Source: an uncultured Acetatifactor sp.
GTDB taxonomy: Bacteria; Bacillota; Clostridia; Lachnospirales; Lachnospiraceae
NCBI GenBank assembly: GCA_910586435.1
Contig: CAJUGT010000107.1
Location: forward strand, 1 to 13,260
Direction: 5' to 3'
Length of the DNA stretch: 13,260 bases
Below the pieces are notes generated by a model. That model did not search any database. It saw only the letters and a program-made list of their open reading frames with translations, and was not told the origin of the DNA. The translations under genes were made by a program, and so were the position numbers. This document shows, piece after piece, positions 1 to 5,594 of this stretch (its first letter is position 1; every line of letters starts with the position of its first letter).

Positions 1-30
1 GAGCCGCTTGTTTTGCAAGTGGCTCTTTTT
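1..30 (+). terminator. Intrinsic terminator at the window edge
   Basis: A 10-bp stem (1-10 with 16-25, one G-T wobble) closes a 5-base loop and is followed at once by five T residues. That is the form of a factor-independent terminator for a plus-strand transcript entering from outside the window. The stem could also act on the minus-strand fragment ending at 51, but the T tract that would need lies beyond the window. Confidence 0.7.
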
Positions 31-50
31 ACACTTATGTGTGTAATTGT

Positions 51-197
51 TTATTCCCAATTTAACTCGGGTCCTTGACCATTTGAGCCTGGACCACCAC
101 CTATTGGTAGGTCTGAAAACATTCCACCTGGTTCACCTATTCCTACGCTGCCTGGGTCTTCACTACTGGAAGATTGTCCACCGCTAGTGTACTGTCT
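51..197 (-). pseudogene. Gly/Pro/Ser-rich C-terminal coding fragment
   Basis: An open frame of 48 codons ends in TAA at 53-51. It has no start codon and is closed upstream by two consecutive TAA codons (203-198). The peptide is rich in Gly, Ser and Pro, contains GIGEPGGMFSDLPIGGGPG, and ends PELNWE. Such a tail looks like the C-terminus of a longer secreted or surface protein, not random sequence. Its upstream part seems to have been removed where the IS630-type remnant begins at about 205. I do not recognise the family. A chance open frame remains possible because the segment is short. Confidence 0.35.
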
Positions 198-206
198 TTA
201 TTATAT

Positions 207-815
207 TTAGCTAAATTGCTTTTCAGTTGTAGTGTCGAACTTGGGATAGAGCGATGTCAGCTTGATTCTGGCCTTGTCAGTGGTAAAGTGCCAATGGATA
301 CAGGCAGTATGTTCATTGCGGTCGCTCTCCCATGCGGTTAGTTCCTGCCGGAGCAGGTCTATGTTTTCAATCCTTCGTGACAGGCACTGGCGCGTCATAA
401 CATTAAGCTCTATTTCAGCAATGTCCAGCCAGCTCCCATGCTTGGGAGTATAATGGATTTCAAGCTTTTTGGCGATCCTGCGGGCTTCCGGTGCTGGAAA
501 CGCTTTGTATAAAGAGGAAAGCGCATGGGTATTCAGGTTGTCCATGACAAGTATGATCCTGTCACGGTCAGGATAGCTGACATCCACCAGATACCTGATC
601 TCTTCCGCCCAGTCGGCTGCGGTACGGTGTTCCCGGACGCTGACGTGCCGCACACCGCCCAGGGGTTCCACGAATACAAATATGCTGCAGGTACCGCCAC
701 GCGCATACTCGGAATCAATCTTCCGGGTATCTCCCGGACGCATTGGCAGCGGTTCCCGGGCTTCGCCCAACAGCTGGTAAGGTTTTTCATCCATGCACAC
801 TACCGGGACAATTTG
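207..815 (-). pseudogene. IS630-family transposase, 5'-truncated
   Basis: This is the catalytic part of an IS630/Tc1-type DDE transposase, the enzyme that cuts and joins element ends at TA targets. Family-like sequence begins near VPVVCMDEKP, giving the first Asp. VMDNLNTH follows with the second Asp, and then HYTPKHGSWLDIAEIELN, which supplies the Glu of the DDE triad. The C-terminal part, with the CLSRRI and ACIHWHFT segments, continues to a TAA at 209-207. The N-terminal helix-turn-helix half, normally about 130-150 residues, is missing, and codons before roughly 815 do not resemble the family. The remnant therefore cannot encode a working transposase. Its broken 5' edge lies directly against the ribosome binding site of the plus-strand gene at 844. 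No terminal inverted repeat was identified at either side. Confidence 0.85.
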
Positions 816-826
816 ATTGTTATTAC

Positions 827-832
827 AAGGAG
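827..832 (+). promoter_or_regulatory. Ribosome binding site fixing the start at 844
   Basis: AAGGAG lies 11 bases before ATG 844. An in-frame TTG at 817 would sit before this site and has no binding site of its own, so 844 is the better start. Confidence 0.7.
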
Positions 833-843
833 AATTTAGAAAA

Positions 844-1182
844 ATGAACATATATGAGTTCAGTACTATTGGTTACTTTATATCACACTACTTTAATTGG
901 TCTATGGATTATTCTGACTTGGAAAATTGTATTGACGATTTTTTAATAAGGGAAAATAATACAAAGATAAAAGCCTTCAAAAAAGAAATTGAAACATTAT
1001 ATAGGTTAAATAGTCCGGAGATTTTCAGGGAAATAAGCTATAACCTTGGAAGCAGAGGAATGCCGGTTGATAAAGCTTTAGATATGATAAAGCTGCTATA
1101 TACCAGAACACAAGAAGATGAAAAATCCAACCTATCAGCTAAATATCCGCCCGCCGACAGCACATCCAATCTGGAAGTCTGA
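844..1182 (+). CDS. CdiI_2-like immunity protein
   Basis: This 112-residue acidic cytoplasmic protein resembles the CdiI_2-type contact-dependent-inhibition immunity family. Those proteins bind and neutralise a cognate toxin domain delivered by a neighbouring cell. The resemblance is a YFISHYFNWSMDY opening (residues 11-23), an IDDFL segment with spaced charged residues, a central KKEIETLYRL helix (46-55), and a terminal LGSRGMPVDKALDMIKLLY segment (68-86). Residues after about 92 do not fit the family: they are low in charge and Pro/Ser-rich, and the base composition becomes GC-richer. The native C-terminus has probably been replaced by the inserted block that follows. No toxin gene lies upstream, only a truncated transposase. 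The family call is from memory of the pattern and was not searched. Confidence 0.6.
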   Translation: MNIYEFSTIGYFISHYFNWSMDYSDLENCIDDFLIRENNTKIKAFKKEIETLYRLNSPEIFREISYNLGSRGMPVDKALDMIKLLYTRTQEDEKSNLSAKYPPADSTSNLEV

Positions 1183-1513
1183 AAAGGTATCCTGCTCTTT
1201 CTTTTTGTCCAATCCGAGAAAAAGGAAGGTGTAAATCCCGCCGAAACAGTACGCAGACCTCCTCCGTGACTCCAGCCGGGAGTTTTCAACCTCTTTGTGA
1301 GCATGCCGCCCGAAATTATTTTGTATTGCGAGCTGTTTTCGTTTGACAGGTTTCCTGAAATACGGCTGTACTTTTTCAGTGGGACAGCGTATAATGGAAC
1401 CAGCGCCAAATCAGAATATGGCGGCTGAAAATATGCAGGCAATATAGGGACACTGAATTTCTGTTTATCAGAACACAAATAAAGCAAAAAAATCAGAATT
1501 TGGAGGTATGTAA
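1140..1513. other. GC-richer insert and gap with no recognised gene
   Basis: About 330 bases separate the first two immunity-type genes, and the composition is visibly richer in G and C than the AT-rich genes on both sides, from about 1140 to 1455. A long minus-strand frame (1568-1038) and a plus-strand frame of about 54 codons (ending near 1427) are open here. Neither has a convincing ribosome binding site, and the minus frame runs across the starts of both neighbours. The block may be a remnant of a mobile element or a displaced gene piece. From about 1456 the sequence returns to AT-rich and carries only the GGAGG (1502-1506) of the next gene. Confidence 0.45.
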
Positions 1514-2041
1514 ATGAATGTTGAGAACTATAATGTAGGCGATTATCAGGAGATGTGCGTATCCTCAAAAATCAATTTCTTGCATCAAGTTCATAAAGAA
1601 GAAATTTCATTATGGGATGATGATGGTAATGATAATGAAATATGGAAGGATTATCATACGGTGCAAGATGAATTGCTGCATCATTCGGAAATACTTCATT
1701 GTGAAGATGTCTTACATATTATGAAAATCTTTGATGATGACTGCTTTGAAATATCATGGCAATTCCATCTTGCTGAGATGGTGTACTTTAATTGTTTGTA
1801 TTATGGAAAAGATAGAATTGCGTTTTATTTACAGCATTTGCAGGAAGTCCCTGTAAATGGGAGACTGCATGGTTGGCATTTTCCTATACAATGGCTTATG
1901 GGTGAAGACTCTTTTCTGCTTTTAAAAGAAGCAGTACAGGAGCAAACAACAGAAATTAAAAAAATAGTAATGCAAATATTAGACGGTATTGAAATATATC
2001 AAGAAGAAAAAGACGAATTAAAAGCGATAATAGACAAATAA
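1514..2041 (+). CDS. Hypothetical acidic protein, possible Imm30-like immunity protein
   Basis: This 175-residue soluble protein is strongly acidic at its N-terminus (DDDGNDNEIW near residue 35). Helical segments follow, rich in aromatic residues and His: LHHSEILHCEDVLHIMKIF, then HLAEMVYFNCLYYGKDRIAFYL, then HGWHFPIQWLMGEDSFLLLKEAV. The tail is charged and helical (IYQEEKDELKAIIDK). It has no signal peptide or membrane segment. The W-x-x-L-M-x-x-D arrangement and size recall Imm30-type immunity proteins, but I hold this weakly. GGAGG lies 7 bases before the ATG. The position right after a CdiI_2-like gene supports an immunity role by context only. Confidence 0.5.
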   Translation: MNVENYNVGDYQEMCVSSKINFLHQVHKEEISLWDDDGNDNEIWKDYHTVQDELLHHSEILHCEDVLHIMKIFDDDCFEISWQFHLAEMVYFNCLYYGKDRIAFYLQHLQEVPVNGRLHGWHFPIQWLMGEDSFLLLKEAVQEQTTEIKKIVMQILDGIEIYQEEKDELKAIIDK

Positions 2042-2093
2042 CTTCCGGTTTATCAGGGAAACAACATTAAAACAGAAAAATTGGAGAATCTAA

Positions 2094-2420
2094 ATGACAA
2101 GGAAAAACAGCCATTGGCTGACGAGGTTGTTACTTCTTTTAGCACTTTTTGCAACAATACCGATAAACTCATATTCTTATGTGCCAAGCTATGGTTTATT
2201 TGGCGAGTTGAAAGCTTTGGTTGTTGCAAATGAGAACAGGGAAGAAATAGCGGAAGTATTTTCAAAGGTTACTGTACAGAAGAAACAAAGAGGTAAAAAT
2301 ATATTTAATTTATGGCTTTTTGTTTTAGCATATGTAGTTTGTCTGCGGTTGTTGGCACATAGCATGAAATTACCAAAAACAGATACTATTGTCGACAAGA
2401 AAGTCAGAATGAATCATTGA
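2094..2420 (+). CDS. Small membrane protein with two hydrophobic segments
   Basis: This 108-residue protein has a short basic N-terminus, then a hydrophobic stretch (residues 11-27, LLLLLALFATIP) that reads as a signal peptide or first membrane helix. A polar region of about 40 residues follows, with the acidic helix NENREEIAEVF. After a basic KKQRGK patch there is a second helix (about 70-88, LWLFVLAYVVCLRLL) and a basic tail. The start is supported by GGAG 9 bases upstream, and the stop of the previous gene is 52 bases away. I do not recognise the family. A membrane-embedded immunity or accessory protein would fit the neighbourhood, but nothing in the protein shows that. Confidence 0.55.
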   Translation: MTRKNSHWLTRLLLLLALFATIPINSYSYVPSYGLFGELKALVVANENREEIAEVFSKVTVQKKQRGKNIFNLWLFVLAYVVCLRLLAHSMKLPKTDTIVDKKVRMNH

Positions 2421-2464
2421 AACTTTCTGCACGATAGAATGTATATGCAGAAAGGAGTATTTAT

Positions 2465-2848
2465 GTGTTTGAGCAGGATTATGTTATAAGACTGATAAAA
2501 GAAATGATACGCGCAATATTGAAGCTGTTTTTCCATATGGATACCGACAATCCTACTAAAGATTTATTGGAAGAAAAAGAATGCCAAGAGACATTAGAAA
2601 AGTTATTGGATATGGTTGATAATGGGAACATTAACGAAGCTGAAAATCAGATATACGATATAACGTCTGATGACAATATGGTAAACTTAAAGATGGCACT
2701 GCTATTTTATTCTTATCTCAATGACAAAGATGATGATTTCTTACAGAAGAATGATTTTTGCCGGGAAGAGATAAAGTCAGGCATAAAAGAATTGGTATCC
2801 CGATACGGATTAACGGGAATGGCAGAAATTTTTCTGTCAGAAATTTAA
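2465..2848 (+). CDS. DUF6483-type protein
   Basis: This 127-residue acidic helical protein opens FEQDYVIRLIKEMIRAILKLFF, the pattern I associate with DUF6483 proteins, which are common in Lachnospiraceae and of unknown function. The middle reads as tetratricopeptide-like helices (ETLEKLLDMVDNGNINEAENQ, then NLKMALLFYSYLNDKDDDFL), and the end is REEIKSGIKELVSRYGLTGMAEIFL. The start is GTG 2465, preceded by AGGAG 7 bases upstream. The ATG overlapping it at 2463 opens a frame that stops after eight codons, so GTG is used. It is the third short plus-strand gene after the immunity candidates and is probably carried along in the same transcript. Its function is unknown. Confidence 0.75.
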   Translation: MFEQDYVIRLIKEMIRAILKLFFHMDTDNPTKDLLEEKECQETLEKLLDMVDNGNINEAENQIYDITSDDNMVNLKMALLFYSYLNDKDDDFLQKNDFCREEIKSGIKELVSRYGLTGMAEIFLSEI

Positions 2849-2934
2849 GCGCTATCATAGTTAACAAAATAAGTAATACTGCGCCAGAGTGTATAGAAAA
2901 ATGAATAGTCAAACATAGATTTGAGGATATTATT

Positions 2935-3438
2935 ATGTGTTTAGAAATCAGAAAGCTTTGTATAGATGATGGACGTGACATCTATGAGATGCTGCAAGAA
3001 TTACCTGCGGAAGAAAATGGATTTATCAATTCAGTAAAGGACAAAACATTTGACGAGTATAAGGAATGGTTAAAAAAGTCAGCTAAAAGTTCTGAGCAGG
3101 CTGGCGTAGTGGATGGATGGAAAGTTCCACAAACAATTTTTTGGCTTTATGAAAATAACAGACCTGTAGGCTTTGGTAAAGTACGTCATTTTCTAACAGA
3201 TGCCTTACTGGAAAATGGTGGGAATGTGGGGTATGCCATTCGCCCTTCGGCAAGGAATAGAGGTTTGGGAAAAAAGCTCTTATCATTCTTAATCGTTGAA
3301 AGTAAAAAAATTGGTGTATCTAAATTACTACTTACCATCCAAAATCATAATAAACAGTCTATCCATGTGGCATTGGAAAATGGCGGAAAAATAGAAAAGG
3401 TCACGGCGAACAAACACTATATTTGGATTAAACCATAA
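2935..3438 (+). CDS. GNAT-family N-acetyltransferase
   Basis: This 167-residue acetyltransferase should move an acetyl group from acetyl-CoA to an amine; the substrate cannot be told from sequence. The GNAT core is clear. There is a beta strand VGYAIRP (98-104), then the acetyl-CoA pyrophosphate loop RNRGLG (107-112) and helix KKLLSFLI. Motif B follows (LLLTIQNHNKQSIHVALENGG, about 131-151), and a last strand HYIWIKP ends the protein. GAGGA lies 7 bases before the ATG. The gene is the last of the AT-rich plus-strand set. Its downstream side is cut directly by the IS256-type fragment, so any native terminator is lost. Acetyltransferases occur both as antibiotic-modifying enzymes and near toxin modules; nothing here decides between them. 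Confidence 0.85.
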   Translation: MCLEIRKLCIDDGRDIYEMLQELPAEENGFINSVKDKTFDEYKEWLKKSAKSSEQAGVVDGWKVPQTIFWLYENNRPVGFGKVRHFLTDALLENGGNVGYAIRPSARNRGLGKKLLSFLIVESKKIGVSKLLLTIQNHNKQSIHVALENGGKIEKVTANKHYIWIKP

Positions 3439-3465
3439 CCAGAATGCCTCGTTGGAAAAACAACA

Positions 3466-3868
3466 GTATCTGCAATTGTCATTCCCTTTGCGTAGATGGA
3501 AAGTATTTTTTCCTCCATGTCCTGCGTTACGGTATTCTGGTGTTTTTTATGAGAGGCTCATGCTCACCGTTACGGTCCCGCAGGATTGCAACATCCATGT
3601 TCCCATAGCTGGTGCGCATGGTCTTTATAGAATACCCGTTGCGGCTGTTGTCAGTGTCCTTGTTCCAGTAATCGTACTTTGAATGACCCAGTTCCTCATC
3701 CAGTACATCTTCAAGAATCACAGACATCATGTCACGCATGACAGCATTCACATCAGCTCCATTTTTAATGCAGATGTCATTCTCTTTTAGATAGCTGCTC
3801 ATTATTTCCCTCATTGCTGCTTTTTGTGGGATTTCGTTTTTTCTGGCCATCAAAGATGATGATGACAT
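3466..3868 (-). pseudogene. IS256-family transposase, N-terminal fragment with frameshift
   Basis: The start of a Mutator-type (IS256) transposase is intact: ATG 3868 is preceded by GGAGG, and the protein runs MARKNEIPQKAAMREIMSSY, then VNAVMRDMMSVILEDVLDEEL, then DNSRNGYS and MDVAILRDRNGEHEP. The frame ends early at IKNTRIP. One frame over, the family sequence continues as HQNTVTQDMEEKILS and AKGMTIADT until about 3466, where similarity stops. Adding one A to the A6 run (3543-3548 as T6 on the plus strand) would restore the expected IKKHQNTV. The catalytic DDE domain, more than 250 residues, is absent, so the fragment is inactive. It points back towards the acetyltransferase gene, whose 3' flank it has replaced. 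Confidence 0.85.
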
Positions 3869-3941
3869 AAATCAAACCTCCAAACGGAGTAATTCTATCT
3901 TACATCAGTTTGAAGGTTTACACAGACTTTGGGATAGTCCC
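3466..3941 (-). mobile_element. IS256-family element, one end only
   Basis: The outer boundary is marked by the terminal inverted-repeat-like sequence GGGACTATCCCAAAGTCTG (minus strand, starting at 3941), about 70 bases ahead of the transposase start. That is the usual arrangement at the left end of clostridial IS256-type elements. The internal boundary at about 3466 is where transposase similarity ends; no second terminal repeat is present. The piece is a deletion remnant. Confidence 0.7.
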
Positions 3942-4075
3942 TATATGTTCTTGTTTTTCGCCTTATATTATTAGCGTTAATCCGCAAGCACATTAGCAAT
4001 CTATCTGTGTCCATTTTATGGAGCAACCAAAAAAGTATAATCACCTCATAACCAGAAGCATGACACCATGGCCAA
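3942..4075. other. Gap between IS256 end and transposase gene, nothing recognised
   Basis: This AT-rich sequence of 134 bases lies downstream of the PD-(D/E)XK gene. I saw no clear hairpin with a T tract and no convincing coding frame. Confidence 0.4.
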
Positions 4076-5068
4076 TCATGCCAACTGCAGACCAGCCAAG
4101 TCTCTGACAACTTCAATTGCCAAGTCTGTATCTTCTGCAATTTCCTCAAGAGTTAGTTTTCCTCTCGCAATCAGACGGCGGGCAGATGCTTTTTTCTCTT
4201 CCAATGCCCTTTTCCTCGCTATTTCTTCTGCCCTTTCCTTCGCTATCTCTTCTGCCCTTTTCCTCGCTATCTCTTCTGCCCTTTCCTTCACTATCTCTTC
4301 TGCCATCTCTTCCGCCATTTCTTCTGCCATCTCTTCCGCCATTTCTTCTGCCATCTCTTCCGCCATTTCTTTCGCCATTTCTTTCGCCCACTTCTCTGCT
4401 AAATTCTCAACTATCTGGCTCATAGTCTCCTGACCTCCTTCCATCTCCTTAAAATACTTCACTTGTTTTGCCAATACTGGATAGAACATATCCGTAGGAC
4501 TCAGACATCTAAAATCATACATCAGCCTTCCAACAGGAGCATTGTCATTCTTATAACTGCCATTGACATATATAATATGGGAACCATCACCAAAATATGT
4601 ACCCGTCTCTTCAATGATTCGATTGACATGATACAAAGGACACCCCGCTCCCATGACATCACTTGCCGTAATAAATATCACATAGGAATCATGGATTTCC
4701 TTAAATTCCTGCCCTGCTTTCAGCATTTTTGTGTCGATCATGCTGCTATGGAACCTTGCTCTATGCGCATCTGCTCCCTCCGGCGCACGCTGAACCTCCA
4801 CGTCATAGACCTTATTATTCCCATCCACCGCATAAATGTCTATGGTAATGGAACGTTCTCCTGACATGGGATTTTTATATTCCCTCTGCCCAACTACCTC
4901 CAACACCTTTAAATCATTTCTTTGCAGAATAATGTTCAGCAGCAGCTCTGTCGCCTCTACATTCCTGTCAAATACAAGTGTCATCAGATTATCGTCTAAA
5001 AGGCACATTTCACCTATTACTTTCAGAGCCTCTTTTCTTCTTAATGCTTTCTTTTTTTCTATAGCCAT
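4076..5068 (-). CDS. Rpn-type PD-(D/E)XK nuclease family transposase
   Basis: This 330-residue protein belongs to the PDDEXK transposase / Rpn recombination-promoting nuclease group, whose studied members cut DNA with metal and promote RecA-independent recombination. The core is complete. LRRKEALKVIGEMCLLDDNLM (about 8-28) is followed by VFDRNVEATELLLNIIL. The strand ITIDIYAVD gives the metal-binding Asp at about 77, and VYDVEVQ gives the E-x-Q pair at about 91-93. RARFHSSMIDTKMLKAGQ and the SYVIFIT segment come next, and MYDFRCLSPTDMFYP closes the nuclease domain. The last third is a highly charged helix of MAEE and RAEEIAKE repeats ending in a compact domain (LTLEEIAEDTDLAIEVVRDLAGLQ). ATG 5068 matches the usual family start and has AGGTGG just upstream; ATG 5086 is an alternative. 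It probably inserted as a mobile gene. Confidence 0.85.
   Translation of the reverse strand: MAIEKKKALRRKEALKVIGEMCLLDDNLMTLVFDRNVEATELLLNIILQRNDLKVLEVVGQREYKNPMSGERSITIDIYAVDGNNKVYDVEVQRAPEGADAHRARFHSSMIDTKMLKAGQEFKEIHDSYVIFITASDVMGAGCPLYHVNRIIEETGTYFGDGSHIIYVNGSYKNDNAPVGRLMYDFRCLSPTDMFYPVLAKQVKYFKEMEGGQETMSQIVENLAEKWAKEMAKEMAEEMAEEMAEEMAEEMAEEMAEEIVKERAEEIARKRAEEIAKERAEEIARKRALEEKKASARRLIARGKLTLEEIAEDTDLAIEVVRDLAGLQLA
4206..4386 (-). repeat. 24-bp tandem repeats coding a Glu/Ala/Met helix
   Basis: About seven and a half diverged copies of a 24-bp unit lie inside the PD-(D/E)XK gene. One set reads AEEMAEEM and the other RAEEIAKE/RAEEIARK. Each unit is eight codons, so copy-number change keeps the frame. 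The product should be one long, mixed-charge single helix or coiled coil linking the nuclease domain to the C-terminal domain. Confidence 0.85.
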
Positions 5069-5089
5069 CACACCACCTGCCTTCATACC

Positions 5090-5347
5090 TACCCCGACCA
5101 AACTCCTGCAAGGCATCATCGGCAATGTCCGTCACATCATAAATTGCCTCCTAGGTCAAAACCGCTTTACACCCTTGCAGTTCCCTTTTATCACTCAATT
5201 CTGTTATCGTCTGGAAAGCCTCACCCCATGGCAGTTCCCTTCCTGCCCCATAACATCAATGTCCCGGCCAGGCATCCCCATGATGTTTTCATCCCCCTGC
5301 AAGGCATCTCTCACCCTGTTATCTATTGCAGTTTCCGTAATATTCAC
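5090..5347 (-). pseudogene. Probable broken gene upstream of the PD-(D/E)XK gene
   Basis: Two minus-strand frames read like pieces of one protein. Frame one (5347 to 5204) begins VNITETAIDNRVRDALQGD and continues ENIMGMPGRDIDVMGQE. A second frame picks up at about 5237 with ELPWGEAFQTITELSDKREL and QGCKAVLT, meets a TAG at 5153-5151, and continues EAIYDVTDIADDALQEFGRG into the start of the transposase gene. One frameshift plus one stop codon would explain the layout. The amphipathic, acidic make-up is coding-like, but I do not recognise the family. Short repeats (GATGCCTTGCAGG near 5106 and 5305, and an AAGGGAACTGC-type repeat) are the alternative reading: non-coding duplicated DNA. Confidence 0.35.
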
Positions 5348-5594
5348 CCCATATCACTTTTCCAGACAGTAACAGTATCTCCTTACAATTAATTTTACCA
5401 CACAATAGGGCAAAACAAAAGTAAAATTTTATCCCCTGTTACATCCATAATTGGATAAGGCTTCTGATGCCCTGGAAACATCCAACACATTCTCCGGCCA
5501 TAAACCCTAGCTGCTTTTCACACCACTTCCGGGAAAAGGTACATAAAAGAAACATAATACACTTATCCAAATGGGAATTTCTTTCACACTCTCC
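5348..5594. other. Intergenic region between broken gene and MATE gene
   Basis: About 250 bases without a supported gene. The AT-rich left part (5385-5435) could hold a promoter for the minus-strand transposase locus (TTTTGT, 17 bases, TAAAAT), but the match is poor. The remainder contains the inverted repeat listed separately. I found no T-tailed hairpin to end the MATE transcript. Confidence 0.4.
5445..5574. repeat. Inverted repeat bounding about 130 bp
   Basis: CCATAATTGGATAAG at 5445-5459 and CTTATCCAAATGG at 5562-5574 are inverted copies that differ only by a two-base indel. They enclose roughly 100 bp without a gene. This could be a small non-autonomous element or a long-range RNA pairing; the repeat is short enough that chance is possible. 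Confidence 0.4.

Noticed and set aside
1038..1568. Minus-strand open frame of 176 codons across the 1183-1513 gap
   Set aside because: It runs over the end of the CdiI_2-like gene and the start of the next gene, has no ribosome binding site, and its composition is not protein-like at either end.
2042..2232. Frame continuing past the TAA of the 1514 gene for over 60 codons
   Set aside because: It overlaps the 2094 gene, which has its own binding site and a clear membrane-protein profile. The continuation shows no motif, so it is taken as a chance open frame, not readthrough.
4068..4433. Plus-strand open frames opposite the PD-(D/E)XK gene, rich in Ser/Ile or Leu/Pro
   Set aside because: They are mirror images of the 24-bp repeat in the real gene; no start signals.
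5069..5125. Longer start for the PD-(D/E)XK gene at TTG 5125
   Set aside because: Family members begin close to the EKKKALRRKEAL segment, and the extra residues look like read-through of upstream DNA in the wrong frame.
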